A stretch of DNA of 64,000 nt. Origin: Luteimonas sp. YGD11-2. Lineage in GTDB: Bacteria; Pseudomonadota; Gammaproteobacteria; Xanthomonadales; Xanthomonadaceae. Position 1 is the first letter of the stretch; every line of letters begins with the position of its first letter. This document shows, one piece after another, positions 32,223 through 43,445 of this stretch. The stretch is taken from contig NZ_CP035376.1 in NCBI RefSeq assembly GCF_004118975.1, forward strand, positions 2,170,001 to 2,234,000. The letters run 5' to 3'. Below the pieces are notes generated by a model. The model ran no database searches. It had not been told where the DNA came from and saw nothing but the letters and a program-made list of their open reading frames with translations. The translations under genes and the position numbers were made by a program.

Positions 32223-33089
32223 ATGAATTACCGCCATGCCTTCCACGCCGGCAACCATGCCGACGTGCTCAAACACGTCGTGCTGCTGGCCCTGTGCGAT
32301 GCACTCACCGCCAAGCCCGCCGCCTGCTTCGCCCTCGATACCCACGCCGGCCGCGGCCTGTACGGGCTTGGCGACTACGCCGCGCGGCAAACCGGCGAGG
32401 CCGACAGCGGCATCGGCCGGTTGCGCGCGGCGGCCGTCGCCGAACCGCTGCTGCGCCGCTATCTCGATGCGGTCGATGCCTGCCGCGCGCAGGCCGGTGC
32501 CGACGCCTACCCCGGCTCGCCGTGGCTGCTCGCCCATGCACTGCGCGAACAGGACCGCATCGCCTGCTGCGAACTGCAGCCGGAGGAAGCCGCCGCGCTG
32601 AAGGCCAACTTCGCCGGCGACGCGCGCGTGGCCGTGCACGCGCGCGACGGCTATGGCGCGGTGCGCGCCCTGCTGCCGCCGCGCGATGGCGCCACCCGCA
32701 TCGCCCGCGGCCTGGTGCTGGTCGATCCGCCCTACGAGCTGCAGCTGGAGGAATTCGCACCCGCACTCGGCGCCATTCGCGAGGGCCTGCAGCGCTGGCC
32801 GCAGGCGAGCTACGCGCTGTGGTATCCGATCAAGCAGCGCCGGGTGCTGCAGCGCATCTTCCGCAGCGCGGCGGCCCTGGAAGCCACGGGCGGCGTGCTG
32901 GCCTGCGAGCTGCTGGTACGCCCGGACGACTCGCCCTTGCGGATGAATGGCAGCGGCATGCTGCTGGTCAATCCGCCATGGGGGCTCGACCGCAGGCTCG
33001 GCGCCGCCCTGAAGGCGCTGGGCGGGTTGCTCCCCGAAGTGCCGATGGCGGACCCCACCCGGCTGGAATGGCTGCGCACTGCAGACTGA
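32223..33089 (+). CDS. rlmJ: 23S rRNA (adenine2030-N6)-methyltransferase
   Basis: A 288-residue RlmJ. The characteristic N-terminus MNYRHAFHAGNHADVLKHVV, SAM-site ALDTHAGRGLYGL and the catalytic DPPYELQLEEF motif are all present, as is LWYPIKQR. It methylates A2030 of 23S rRNA before subunit assembly. The ATG is at 32223 in the short gap divergent from creB. Confidence 0.94.
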   Translation: MNYRHAFHAGNHADVLKHVVLLALCDALTAKPAACFALDTHAGRGLYGLGDYAARQTGEADSGIGRLRAAAVAEPLLRRYLDAVDACRAQAGADAYPGSPWLLAHALREQDRIACCELQPEEAAALKANFAGDARVAVHARDGYGAVRALLPPRDGATRIARGLVLVDPPYELQLEEFAPALGAIREGLQRWPQASYALWYPIKQRRVLQRIFRSAAALEATGGVLACELLVRPDDSPLRMNGSGMLLVNPPWGLDRRLGAALKALGGLLPEVPMADPTRLEWLRTAD

Positions 33090-33188
33090 ATCGGGCCCGT
33101 CACGGCGAGTTCGCGTCACGTTCACGCCCGTTCGCCCATTCAGCTTCTGCAAAGGAACTTCACCCGCCGCGTGGCAGCATCCGCCGTC

Positions 33189-33722
33189 ATGGCCGCCCGC
33201 AACCGACTCCCGCCGTGGCATGACCAGATCCGTCTGGCCAATGGCCGCGAAATCCTCATCCGTCCGGTACGCCCCGACGATGCCGAACCGCTGCGTGCGG
33301 GCTTTGCGTTGCTGGGCCCGGAGGAAATCCGCCAGCGCCTGGTTGCGCCGCTCCCCGAACTCAGCGCCGAGATGGCCAACCGCCTGACCCGGCCGGACCC
33401 GAGGACCGAATTCGCCCTGGTCGCCGCCGAGCCGCTGCCGCCCGGCGATGCGGTGGTCGGCGGCGTGGCGCGGGTGGCGATGGTGCCCGGCACCCGCGAC
33501 GGCCAGTTCATGATCCTGATCAGCAGCTACATCGCCGGCCTGGGTGCGGGCCGCCAGCTGATGCGCCGGCTGGTGCGCTGGGCCAAGGGCAAGAAGCTGC
33601 AGCGCCTGATCGGCGAGGTGCAGGAAGACAACCAGCCGATGCTGGCACTCGCCCAGTCGCTGGGCTTCCGCCAGGAACCGTCGGACAACCCCGGCACGAT
33701 CCGGGTCATCCTCGAGCTCTGA
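33189..33722 (+). CDS. GNAT-family acetyltransferase
   Basis: A 177-residue GNAT. Begins IRLANGREILIRPVRPDDAEPLR, then FALLGPEEIRQRL, the acetyl-CoA region YIAGLGAGRQLMRRLVRWAK and GEVQEDNQPMLALAQSLGFR. This resembles the GNAT domain fused to acyl-CoA synthetase in protein lysine acetyltransferases (Pat), but it stands alone here. Start chosen at the ATG 33189; an in-frame GTG at 33171 would add six residues. Substrate unknown. Confidence 0.82.
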   Translation: MAARNRLPPWHDQIRLANGREILIRPVRPDDAEPLRAGFALLGPEEIRQRLVAPLPELSAEMANRLTRPDPRTEFALVAAEPLPPGDAVVGGVARVAMVPGTRDGQFMILISSYIAGLGAGRQLMRRLVRWAKGKKLQRLIGEVQEDNQPMLALAQSLGFRQEPSDNPGTIRVILEL

Positions 33723-33771
33723 GGCCGCGTTCTCATCGCCTGCAACCGCGGCCCGTACAATGCGCGGTTCG

Positions 33772-36700
33772 ATGAAAACACCCGACTCTTCCGTTCCGCC
33801 GCTGCCCCGCCGCGGCCAGCAGCGCGCGTTCTGGCGTGCGCCCGCCTCCACCTCGGCACTGGCCTGGTCGCTGCTGCGCGCAGCCGCCGTGCATGGCCGC
33901 CTGCTGCTGGTCGTCGCCCGCGACAACCACCACGCGCACCAGCTGGAGTCCGACCTGCAGACGCTGTCGGGCGGCCACGGCGACGTGCCGATGCTGGTGT
34001 TCCCGGACTGGGAAACCCTGCCCTACGACCACTTCAGCCCGCACCCGGACATCGTCTCGCAGCGGTTGTCCACGCTGAACCGGTTGCCGCAACTCACCCG
34101 CGGGCTGGTGGTGGTGCCGGTGCAGACGCTGATGCAGCGGCTGCCGCCGCTGGCGTGGATCGCCGGCCAGACCTTCGACCTGCAGGTCGGCCAGCGCTTC
34201 GACCTCGACGCTGAAAAGCGCCGCCTGGAAGCCGCCGGCTACCGCAACGTGCCACAGGTGCTGGACCCCGGCGATTTCGCCGTCCGCGGCGGCCTGCTCG
34301 ACGTCTACCCGATGGGCGCCGATGCACCGTTCCGGGTCGAACTGTTCGACCAGGACATCGAATCGATCCGCAGCTTCGACCCGGAATCGCAGCGCTCGCT
34401 CGACAAGGTCGAGGCGATCCGCATGCTGCCCGGCCGCGAAGTGCCGCTGGACGAGGCCGCGCGCGAACGCGCGATGGAAGCGCTCGGCGAACGCTTCGAC
34501 ATCGACCAGCGCCGCAGCTCGCTCTACCAGGACCTGAAGTCCGGGCTGTCGCCGTCGGGCGTCGAGTACTACCTCCCGCTGTTCTTCGAACCCCCGCGCG
34601 GGCGCTTCGGCGAGCGCGATGCCGGCGACGCCACCGCCACGCTGTTCGACTACCTGCCCGACGGCGCGCTGCCGGTGCTGGCGCCGGGCGCCCTGGCCGC
34701 GGCCGACCATGCCTGGGCGCAGATCGGCGACCGCTACGAGCAGCGTCGCCACGACATCGAGCGCCCGCTGCTGCCGCCGGCCGAACTGTGGCTACCGCCC
34801 GACACCCTGCGCGAATGCCTCAACCGCGGCGAGCGCGTGGACGTCGCCGACGACAGCCACGCCCAGGTCACCCAGGCCGTCGCGCTGGGCGACCAGCCGG
34901 CGCCGGACCTGCCGGTGTCCACGCGCGAGGTCGATTCCGCCGCGGCGCTGAAGTCCTTCCTCGGCAGCTACCCCGGCCGCGTGCTGCTGGCCGCCGACAG
35001 CGCCGGCCGCCGCGAGGCGCTGATCGACCTGCTCGCGCCCACCGGCCTCAAGCCGCAGGTGGTGGCGGATTTCGCCGGCTTCATCGCCGCGGAAAACGAT
35101 GCCCGCTTCGCCGTGGCCGTCGCCCCGCTCGACAACGGCTTTGCGCTGGACGCCCCGCAGGTCACCATCCTCACCGAGCGCCAGCTGTTTCCCGAGCGCG
35201 CCACCCAGCCGCGCCGCGCGCGCCGTGCCGGGCGCGAGCCGGAAGCGATCATCCGCGACCTCGGCGAGCTCACCGAAGGCGCGCCGATCGTCCACGAGGA
35301 CCACGGCGTCGGCCGCTACCGCGGGCTGGTGGTGCTGGAAGCCGGCGGCCAGCCGGCCGAATACCTCGAGATCGAATACGCCAAGGGCGACCGCCTGTAC
35401 GTGCCGGTCGCGCAGCTGCACCTGATCAACCGCTATTCCGGCGCCTCGCCGGAAACCGCGCCGCTGCATTCGCTGGGCGGCGAAGCGTGGACCAGGGCCA
35501 AGAAGCGCGCCGCCGAGAAGGTGCGCGACGTCGCCGCCGAGCTGCTGGAGATCCAGGCCAAGCGCGCCGCACGCGCCGGTCTTGCGATCGACATCGACCG
35601 CGCGATGTACGAGCCGTTCGCCGCGGCGTTCCCGTTCGAGGAAACCCCGGACCAGCATTCGGCGATCGAGGCGGTCATCCGCGATCTCTCTTCCAGCCAG
35701 CCGATGGACCGGGTGGTCTGCGGCGATGTGGGCTTCGGCAAGACCGAGGTCGCCGTGCGCGCGGCGTTCGTTGCCGCGGCGGCCGGCAAGCAGGTGGCGC
35801 TGCTGGTGCCGACCACGCTGCTGGCCGAACAGCATTTCCGTAATTTCAGTGACCGCTTTGCCGACTGGCCGATCCGGGTCGAGGTGCTGTCGCGCTTCAA
35901 ATCGACGAAGGAGATCAAGGCGGAACTGGAGAAGGTCGCCCGTGGCGAGATCGACGTGATCGTCGGCACCCACCGCCTGCTGCAGCCCGACGTGAAGTTC
36001 AAGGACCTGGGCCTGGTCATCGTCGACGAGGAACAGCGTTTCGGCGTGCGCCAGAAGGAAGCGCTGAAGGCACTGCGCGCCAACGTGCACCTGTTGACGC
36101 TCACCGCCACGCCGATCCCGCGCACGCTCAACATGGCGATGGCAGGCATCCGCGACCTGTCGATCATCGCCACCCCGCCGGCACACCGGCTCGCCGTGCA
36201 GACCTTTGTCAGCGAATGGGACGACTCGCTGCTGCGCGAAGCCTTCCAGCGCGAGCTCGCGCGCGGCGGCCAGCTGTACTTCCTGCACAACGACGTCGAG
36301 TCGATCGGCCGCATGCAGCGCGAGCTGCAGGAACTGGTGCCGGAAGCGCGCATCGGCATCGCCCACGGGCAGATGCCCGAGCGCGAGCTGGAAAAGGTGA
36401 TGGTCGATTTCCAGAAGCAGCGCTTCAACGTGCTGCTGTCGACCACGATCATCGAATCCGGCATCGACATCCCCAACGCCAACACCATCGTCATCAACCG
36501 CGCCGACCGCTTCGGCCTCGCCCAGCTGCACCAGCTGCGTGGGCGCGTCGGGCGTTCGCACCATCGCGCCTACGCCTACCTGGTGGTGCCGGACAAGCGC
36601 TCGATCACCGCCGATGCGCAGAAGCGCCTTGATGCCATCGCCTCGATGGACGAGCTCGGTGCCGGCTTCACCCTGGCCACCCACGACCTCGAGATCCGCG

Positions 36701-37278
36701 GCGCCGGCGAACTGCTGGGCGAGGAGCAGAGCGGGCAGATGGCCGAGGTCGGCTTCAGCCTGTACACCGAGCTGCTGGAACGCGCGGTGCGTTCGATCCG
36801 CCAGGGCAAGCTGCCCGATGCCGACGAACCGGAATCGCGCGGTGCCGAGGTGGAACTGCATGCCCCCGCACTGATCCCGGACGACTACCTGCCCGACGTG
36901 CACACCCGCCTGACGCTGTACAAGCGCATCAGCGCCGCCGGCAATGCGGACGGCCTGCGCGAGCTGCAGGTGGAGATGATCGACCGCTTCGGCCTGCTGC
37001 CCGATGCCGCCAAGCAGCTGTTCGCGGTGGCGGAGATGAAGCTGCAGGCCACCGCCATGGGCATCCGCAAGATCGACCTCGGCGAGAACGGCGGCCGCAT
37101 CGTGTTCGAGGCCACCCCGCGCATCGACCCGATGGCGCTGATCCAGCTGATCCAGAAGCAGCCCAAGCTGTACGCGATGGACGGCCCCGACAGGCTGCGC
37201 ATCAAGCTGCCACTGCCCGAGGCCGCCGACCGCCTCAACGCCGCGCGCGGCCTGATGGCGCAGCTGGCGCAGGGCTAG
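33772..37278 (+). CDS. mfd: Transcription-repair coupling factor
   Basis: A 1168-residue Mfd with full architecture. The UvrB-homology region includes VFPDWETLPYDHFSPH. The RNA-polymerase-interacting CarD-like domain is at about residues 500-570 (GAPIVHEDHGVGRYRGL). Helicase motifs I (GDVGFGKTEVAVRAAF), II (VIVDEEQRFG), III (LTATPIPRTLNMA) and VI (QLRGRVGRS) follow. The C-terminal TRCF domain is also present. It removes stalled RNA polymerase and recruits UvrA. Confidence 0.97.
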   Translation: MKTPDSSVPPLPRRGQQRAFWRAPASTSALAWSLLRAAAVHGRLLLVVARDNHHAHQLESDLQTLSGGHGDVPMLVFPDWETLPYDHFSPHPDIVSQRLSTLNRLPQLTRGLVVVPVQTLMQRLPPLAWIAGQTFDLQVGQRFDLDAEKRRLEAAGYRNVPQVLDPGDFAVRGGLLDVYPMGADAPFRVELFDQDIESIRSFDPESQRSLDKVEAIRMLPGREVPLDEAARERAMEALGERFDIDQRRSSLYQDLKSGLSPSGVEYYLPLFFEPPRGRFGERDAGDATATLFDYLPDGALPVLAPGALAAADHAWAQIGDRYEQRRHDIERPLLPPAELWLPPDTLRECLNRGERVDVADDSHAQVTQAVALGDQPAPDLPVSTREVDSAAALKSFLGSYPGRVLLAADSAGRREALIDLLAPTGLKPQVVADFAGFIAAENDARFAVAVAPLDNGFALDAPQVTILTERQLFPERATQPRRARRAGREPEAIIRDLGELTEGAPIVHEDHGVGRYRGLVVLEAGGQPAEYLEIEYAKGDRLYVPVAQLHLINRYSGASPETAPLHSLGGEAWTRAKKRAAEKVRDVAAELLEIQAKRAARAGLAIDIDRAMYEPFAAAFPFEETPDQHSAIEAVIRDLSSSQPMDRVVCGDVGFGKTEVAVRAAFVAAAAGKQVALLVPTTLLAEQHFRNFSDRFADWPIRVEVLSRFKSTKEIKAELEKVARGEIDVIVGTHRLLQPDVKFKDLGLVIVDEEQRFGVRQKEALKALRANVHLLTLTATPIPRTLNMAMAGIRDLSIIATPPAHRLAVQTFVSEWDDSLLREAFQRELARGGQLYFLHNDVESIGRMQRELQELVPEARIGIAHGQMPERELEKVMVDFQKQRFNVLLSTTIIESGIDIPNANTIVINRADRFGLAQLHQLRGRVGRSHHRAYAYLVVPDKRSITADAQKRLDAIASMDELGAGFTLATHDLEIRGAGELLGEEQSGQMAEVGFSLYTELLERAVRSIRQGKLPDADEPESRGAEVELHAPALIPDDYLPDVHTRLTLYKRISAAGNADGLRELQVEMIDRFGLLPDAAKQLFAVAEMKLQATAMGIRKIDLGENGGRIVFEATPRIDPMALIQLIQKQPKLYAMDGPDRLRIKLPLPEAADRLNAARGLMAQLAQG

Positions 37279-37343
37279 GACCACGGGTGCGCGCGCAGGC
37301 GGCGGGGCTATAGTCGGCCCCGTCGCCCGCTCGAGGCCGCCCC

Positions 37344-38201
37344 GTGCAGCGCCTGCCGATGCCCGCCCTGCGTCCCTTCGTCGCCACCCTGTGGGCGTCG
37401 TCGGGAGACGCGCGGGTGAGCGCGGCCTGCGAGCACGTACTGCCGACCGGACAGATGCACCTGGCGATCCGCCTGGGCGATGCGCCGTTGCGGGTGTTCG
37501 ATGCCGGCACCGGCACGTCCACCAGTTTCGAAGACACCGTGGTCGGCGGCGCGCGCGACCGTTACTACGTTAAGGACATGACGGCGCCCTCGGCCAGCGT
37601 CGGCGCGCAGTTGCGCCCGGGCGCGTCGCAGGCATTGTTCGGAGTGCCTGCCGATGTGCTGGCGCACCGGCATGTCGCACTTGCCGCGCTGCTCGGCGAT
37701 GGCGTGGCCACCCTGCGCGAACGCCTGCTGCAGGAGGCACTGCCCGTCCGACGCATCGACCTGCTGGAAGCCTTCCTCGCCACCCGGCTGCCGCGTGCGC
37801 GCGGCCTGCATCCGGCGGTTGCGGAAGCGCTGGCGCTGTTCGGCCACGGCCACGCGGTGGCAGCCGCCGTGCAACGCAGCGGCTACAGCCATCGCCACTT
37901 CGGCGCGCTGTTCGCCGGCGCGGTGGGGCTCACCCCGCAACGCTTCCGGCGCGTGCTGCGTTTCCAGCATGTGCTGGCCGCCCACCGCCGCGACCCGGCA
38001 CTGCCGTGGGCCATGGCCGCACACGACGCCGGGTACAGCGACCAGCCGCACCTGGTGCGCGACTTCGTGGCACTGACGGGCGTGCGCCCGCAGGACTACC
38101 GCCGCATCGCGCCGGTCGCGGCCCACCATGTGCCGGTGGATGCCTGGCCGCGTGCGAAAGGCGGCGACGTCGATTCCATACAAGACCCCGGCCGCCGCTG
38201 A
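37344..38201 (+). CDS. AraC-family transcriptional regulator
   Basis: A 285-residue regulator. N-terminal sensor domain (residues about 1-160, LPMPALRPFVATLWASS, EHVLPTGQMHLAIRL) of the kind now called DUF6597-like, then the two-HTH AraC domain (YSHRHFGALFAGAVGLTPQRFRR and AHDAGYSDQPHLVRDFVALTGVRPQDYRR). GTG start at 37344; an ATG 15 bp downstream is possible. It precedes and is co-directional with a VOC-family gene, a common regulator-target pair. Confidence 0.88.
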   Translation: MQRLPMPALRPFVATLWASSGDARVSAACEHVLPTGQMHLAIRLGDAPLRVFDAGTGTSTSFEDTVVGGARDRYYVKDMTAPSASVGAQLRPGASQALFGVPADVLAHRHVALAALLGDGVATLRERLLQEALPVRRIDLLEAFLATRLPRARGLHPAVAEALALFGHGHAVAAAVQRSGYSHRHFGALFAGAVGLTPQRFRRVLRFQHVLAAHRRDPALPWAMAAHDAGYSDQPHLVRDFVALTGVRPQDYRRIAPVAAHHVPVDAWPRAKGGDVDSIQDPGRR

Positions 38202-38239
38202 GCCGCAGCATTTCCGCACCACCCACACGGAGCCGCGCC

Positions 38240-38695
38240 ATGACGATCCACGAGCTCTACGCCTACCTCTGCGTTGCCGATACCGATGCCGCGATCGGCT
38301 TCTACGCCCGCGCCTTCGGTGCCACCGAGACGTTCCGCCTCACCGAACCCGGTGGCCGCATCGGCCATGCCGAGATCGATCTCGACGGCCACACCCTGAT
38401 GCTGTGCGATGCCTTTCCCGAGTACGGCATCCACGCACCGCAACCCGGCGCCCCGACCGCGGTCACCCTGCACCTGCATGTGGACGATGCCGACGCCGCC
38501 ATCGCCCGCGCGGTCAAGGCCGGTGCCACCCTGGAGCGCGCGGCCAGCGATGCCTTCTATGGCGAGCGCGGCGGCAGCGTGATCGACCCGTTCGGTCACC
38601 GCTGGCTGATCGGCCACAGCATCGAGGACGTCAGCCCCGAGGAGATGCAGCGCCGCTACGACGCGTTGTTTGCCGAGGGGCCGCAGGCCGGCTGA
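38240..38695 (+). CDS. VOC/glyoxalase-superfamily protein (PhnB-like)
   Basis: A 151-residue VOC protein. Two beta-alpha-beta-beta-beta units (YLCVADTDAAIGFYARAFGA and HVDDADAAIARAVKAGATL), metal-site region FGHRWLIG. The FYGERGGSVIDPFGHRW form is typical of the PhnB/YdcE-like branch. Enzymatic role unknown. It sits 38 bp after the AraC gene, suggesting regulation by it. Confidence 0.85.
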   Translation: MTIHELYAYLCVADTDAAIGFYARAFGATETFRLTEPGGRIGHAEIDLDGHTLMLCDAFPEYGIHAPQPGAPTAVTLHLHVDDADAAIARAVKAGATLERAASDAFYGERGGSVIDPFGHRWLIGHSIEDVSPEEMQRRYDALFAEGPQAG

Positions 38696-38773
38696 GGCGT
38701 GCGCTTCACTGCCGCGTCACGCCCCCCATACCCCGGTCGGGCCACCATCGCCTCCTGCCACAAGGACCAGGCG

Positions 38774-39328
38774 ATGACCGCACCCGACCGTCCCGAACTC
38801 GACGCCGACACCCACGCCCGCGTGCAGGAGCTGTTCGCGCTGGTGCGCGCCGGCGATGCCGCCACCCTCGCCCGCCTGCTCGGCATGGGCCTGGTGCCCA
38901 ACCTGCGCGACGGCAAGGGCGACAGCCTGTTGATGCTGGCCGCCTACCACGGCCACGCCGATGCGGTGCGCGTGCTGCTGCAGCACGGCGCCGATGCGTC
39001 GCTCGCCAACGACCGCGCCCAGACCCCGCTCGGCACTGCCGCGTTCAAGGGCGACATCGACGTGGTGCGCGCACTGATCGAAGGCGGCGCGCCGGTCGAC
39101 GACCAACCTGACGGCGGCCGCACCGCGCTGATGCTTGCAGCGATGTTCGACCGCGTGGAAATCATCGAACTGCTGCTTGCGCATGGCGCCAACCCGGAGC
39201 ACGCCGGTGCCGATGGCGCCACCGCGCTTGATCTCGCCCGCGGCATGGGCGCGGAGCGTGCGGTACAGCGCCTATCACATCCATCGGAAAGTTCAATCCC
39301 CCGAACGCCCAAACCGGGCGTCGAATGA
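38774..39328 (+). CDS. Ankyrin-repeat protein adjacent to catalase (AnkB-like)
   Basis: A 184-residue cytoplasmic protein with about four ankyrin repeats: [60 protein letters not shown] and [19 protein letters not shown]. It ends 40 bp before a catalase gene. In P. aeruginosa AnkB is encoded next to the KatB catalase and supports its activity, so a role in catalase function is likely. No signal peptide was seen, unlike some periplasmic AnkB forms. Confidence 0.85.
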   Translation: MTAPDRPELDADTHARVQELFALVRAGDAATLARLLGMGLVPNLRDGKGDSLLMLAAYHGHADAVRVLLQHGADASLANDRAQTPLGTAAFKGDIDVVRALIEGGAPVDDQPDGGRTALMLAAMFDRVEIIELLLAHGANPEHAGADGATALDLARGMGAERAVQRLSHPSESSIPRTPKPGVE

Positions 39329-39368
39329 CCGATCCTATCGATCCCAGCCATCCAGCGAGGATGCATCT

Positions 39369-41084
39369 ATGAAAGACGACAACAACCAAGGGAATTCCGG
39401 CGACCGCAGCCTGACCAACCGCCAGGGCCATCCCATCTGCAACAACCAGTCGCAGCGCACCGTGGGCAGCCGCGGCCCGGCGACGCTCGAGAACTACCAG
39501 TTCCTGGAGAAGATCAGCCACTTCGACCGCGAGCGCATCCCCGAGCGCGTGGTGCACGCGCGCGGCTTCGTCTGCTACGGCGAGTTCGAGGCCACCGGCA
39601 ACATCGGCGATGAGCCTGCCGCGAAGTACACCCGCGCGAAGATCTTCTCGCAGGCCGGCAAGAAGACGCCGCTGGCGATCCGCTTCTCGACGGTCATCGG
39701 CGGGCGCGATTCCTCGGAAACCGCGCGCGATCCACGCGGCTTCGCGGTGAAGTTCTATACCGAGGACGGCAACTGGGATCTCGTCGGCAACAACCTCGCG
39801 ATCTTCTTCATCCGCGACGCGATCAAGTTCCCCGACGTGATCCACTCGCTGAAACCCGACCCGGTGACCTTCCGCCAGGAACCGAACCGCATCTTCGACT
39901 TCATGAGCCAGACGCCGGAGTCGATGCACATGCTCACGCATCTCTTCAGCCCACGCGGCATTCCGGCCAGCTACCGGCACATGGAAGGCTTCGGCGTGAA
40001 CACCTACAAGATGGTCAACGCCGAAGGCCAGACCGTGCTGGTGAAGTACCACTTCCACCCCCGCTGCGGCGTGGCCAGCCTGACCGCGGCGGAAGCCGCC
40101 AAGGTACAGGGCCAGGACCTCGGCTCGGCCTCGAAGGACCTGTTCGAATCCATCGAGCGCGGCGAATTCCCGCAGTGGGACATGTACGTGCAGATCATGG
40201 AGGACCATGACCATCCCGAGCTCGACTGGGACCCGCTGGACGACACCAAGATCTGGCCGGAGAAGGACTTCCCGCTGCGCCACGTGGGCGTGATGACGCT
40301 CAACCGCAACGTCGAGGACCACCACAACGAGAACGAGCAGATCGCGATGGGCACCGGCGTGCTGGTCGACGGCCTGGACTTCTCCGACGACAAGATGCTG
40401 GTGGGCCGCACGTTCTCGTACTCCGACACCCAACGCTACCGGGTTGGATCGAACTACCTGCAGCTGCCGGTGAACCAGCCCAAGGGCGTGCAGCGGGTGC
40501 AGACCAACCTCAGGGGCGGCCAGATGTCCTACGGCGTGGACCTCGCCCCGGGACAGAACCCGCACATCAACTTCGAGCCGTCCATCCACAACGGCCTGCA
40601 GGAAGCGCCGGACATGGGCCCGAACAACGCGCCGGAGATCCGCGGCGCGCTGACCCGCAGCGTGATCGAGCGCCGCAACGACTACGTGCAGGCGCGCGCC
40701 CGCTTCAACACCATGCAGGACTGGGAGCGCCAGGACCTGATCGACAACATGGGCACCCTGCTGTCGGCCTGCGAGCGCGACGTGCAGGAGCGCATGCTGT
40801 GGCACTTCTTCCTGGTGCACGACCAGTACGGCCAGGGGGTGGCCGAGAAGCTGGGCATGCGCGTGGACGACGTCCGCCACCTCGAGCCGTTGAAGGGCCA
40901 GGTGCTGACCGACGAGGACCAGCAGCGCCTGAAGAACCTCGGCAACAACAACGACCCCATCGACCCGGAAGTCTGGGGCCAGTGGACCAGCTCGGTCACC
41001 AACCACCGCGCCACCGCCGAGGAAGTCCTCGAAGGCCGCCTCCCGGGCCCGAAGGCGGAGCTGGAAGCGACGGCGGAAGCGTGA
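39369..41084 (+). CDS. Monofunctional haem catalase
   Basis: A 571-residue catalase. Distal His63 in RVVHARGF, active-site Asn in [15 protein letters not shown] and proximal Tyr in [13 protein letters not shown] (about residue 350). NADPH/haem-pocket sequences are also intact. It is longer than small-subunit catalases (about 480-500) through a C-terminal tail that continues past the core to about 571. ATG with GAGGA 8 bp upstream. It is paired with the ankyrin gene. It detoxifies H2O2. Confidence 0.94.
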   Translation: MKDDNNQGNSGDRSLTNRQGHPICNNQSQRTVGSRGPATLENYQFLEKISHFDRERIPERVVHARGFVCYGEFEATGNIGDEPAAKYTRAKIFSQAGKKTPLAIRFSTVIGGRDSSETARDPRGFAVKFYTEDGNWDLVGNNLAIFFIRDAIKFPDVIHSLKPDPVTFRQEPNRIFDFMSQTPESMHMLTHLFSPRGIPASYRHMEGFGVNTYKMVNAEGQTVLVKYHFHPRCGVASLTAAEAAKVQGQDLGSASKDLFESIERGEFPQWDMYVQIMEDHDHPELDWDPLDDTKIWPEKDFPLRHVGVMTLNRNVEDHHNENEQIAMGTGVLVDGLDFSDDKMLVGRTFSYSDTQRYRVGSNYLQLPVNQPKGVQRVQTNLRGGQMSYGVDLAPGQNPHINFEPSIHNGLQEAPDMGPNNAPEIRGALTRSVIERRNDYVQARARFNTMQDWERQDLIDNMGTLLSACERDVQERMLWHFFLVHDQYGQGVAEKLGMRVDDVRHLEPLKGQVLTDEDQQRLKNLGNNNDPIDPEVWGQWTSSVTNHRATAEEVLEGRLPGPKAELEATAEA

Positions 41085-41119
41085 TGTAGCCGACGCCCGC
41101 TACCGGGTGAGTTGAACAG

Positions 41120-41147
41120 GCGGCGCCGGCAACGGCGCCGCTTCTTT
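41120..41147 (+). terminator. Rho-independent terminator of the catalase gene
   Basis: Perfect 9-bp stem GCGGCGCCG/CGGCGCCGC, GCAA loop, followed by TTCTTT, 36 bp after the catalase stop. Confidence 0.8.
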
Positions 41148-41371
41148 GTGGCCGACGCCCGGGCGGCAGCCATCCTTCGCCGGGTTCGATCGGCATGACC
41201 TGCAGGCTCCGCGGACGCGGTGCCGAGGCCGTCGATGTGTGACTCGAGCCAGCAGGCAGTCCTGCTGCCGGTGACGTTCATGAGTGGAGGCGGCGAACCG
41301 CCGCTCCTGGTTCACCCCAGCCCCTCGCGCAGACGGGAGAGGGAAGTCAACATCAAGCGCGGCGAGCCTTG
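41148..41371. other. Intergenic region between catalase and lolD
   Basis: No gene. It holds a second copy of a GCCGACGCCCG word (41158 region; the first at 41089). It also has a GGCGG-CGAA-CCGCC hairpin near 41288-41301 and a degenerate REP-like C-rich/G-rich inverted repeat (about 41320-41345). The convergent catalase and lolD genes both end here. Confidence 0.5.
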
Positions 41372-42158
<787 letters not shown>

Positions 42159-42166
<8 letters not shown>

Positions 42167-43400
42167 AACGCAGCGCCTCCGCCGGGGCGGTGCGCGATGC
42201 ACGCCATGCCGGGTAGATCGTGGCAAGGAAGGCCATCGCCAGCGCCACCAGCGCGATGATGGTGACGTCGTCGGCGCGCAGTTCGGTGGGCAGGCCGGTG
42301 ATGTAGTAGACGTCGGGCGGGATCAGCACCACGTCGAACGCGGCTTCGATCGCACGCAGGATGTGTTCGAGGTTGAGCGTGAGCAGCACGCCGCCGACCA
42401 CGCCGAGCACGGTGCCGATGACGCCGATCAGCGTGCCCTGCACGATGAACACCCGCAGGATGCCGCCGGGCGGCATGCCCAGCGTGCGCATGATGGCGAT
42501 GTCGGCCTGCTTGTCGGTGACCAGCATCACCTGCGACGACACCAGGTTGAACGCGCCCATCGCGATGATCAGCGACAGCAGGATCGCGATCATGGTCTTT
42601 TCCAGCCTGAGCGCGCGGAACATGTTGGCGTTCTCCCGGCTCCAGTCGCTCACCCGGTACGGGCCCTGCAGCGCGATGGCGAGATCGCGTGCGACATCCC
42701 AGGCCTGGTTCATGTCGTGCAGGCGCAGGCGCACGCCGGTCACGCCCTCGCCGAGGCGCTGCACGCGCTGCAGGTCGGCCATGTTGACCAGCGCGAGGTT
42801 GCGGTCGAACTGCTGGTGGCCGGCCTCGAACAGGCCGCTGACGGTGTAGCGCTTGAGCTGCGGCACCGCGCCCATCGGCGTGGTCTGGAAATCGGTGGTG
42901 ACCACCACGCGGTCGCCGACGCGCACGCCCAGCCACAGCGCGAGCTCGCGGCCGAGGATGATGTTGAAGCTGCCGGCTTCCAGCGAGTCGAACGCGCCTT
43001 CCACCATCCGCTCGGCGATCACCGAGACGTTCTTCTCCTGTTCCGGCAGCACGCCCTGCAGCAGCGCGGGCTGACGGTTGGGCCCGGCGATCAGCGCCTC
43101 GCTCTGCACATACGGCGCGGCGCCGGCCACGCGTGCATCGCGCCCGGCGATGTCGACCGCGTAGCGCCAGTTCTCCATCGCGCCGCTGTCGGCACTCACC
43201 GTGGCATGCGCGGACATCTGCAGCAGACGGTCGCGGATCTCGCGCTGGAAACCGGTCATCACCGCCAGCGTGGTGATCAGCGCGGCGACGCCGATGGCGA
43301 TGCCGAGGATGGAGGCGAGCGAGATAAAGGAGATGAAGCCGTTGCGTCGCTTGGCGCGCAGGTAGCGCAGGCCAATGGAGGCGGACAGGGGTCTGAACAT
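42159..43400 (-). CDS. lolC: Lipoprotein-releasing permease LolC/LolE
   Basis: A 413-residue four-span permease. N-terminal [26 protein letters not shown], a large periplasmic domain, then three C-terminal spans ([24 protein letters not shown] onward) and the [19 protein letters not shown] motif. Only one permease gene is next to lolD, so the complex may be a LolF-like homodimer or the partner is elsewhere. Downstream of the sdh cluster. Confidence 0.9.
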
Positions 43401-43445
43401 CGGGGCTCGCGAGGGACGCCGGCGGTCTGCACCGGCACAAGAGCC

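Noticed and set aside
33110..33125. TTCGC-N6-TTCAC resembling a cre-tag upstream of the GNAT gene
   Set aside because: One half-site deviates, there is no third phased copy, and the gene is not a known CreB target.
34792..37284. Minus-strand open frame of about 830 codons opposite mfd
   Set aside because: Antisense shadow of a complete mfd; no recognisable motif and no ribosome site.
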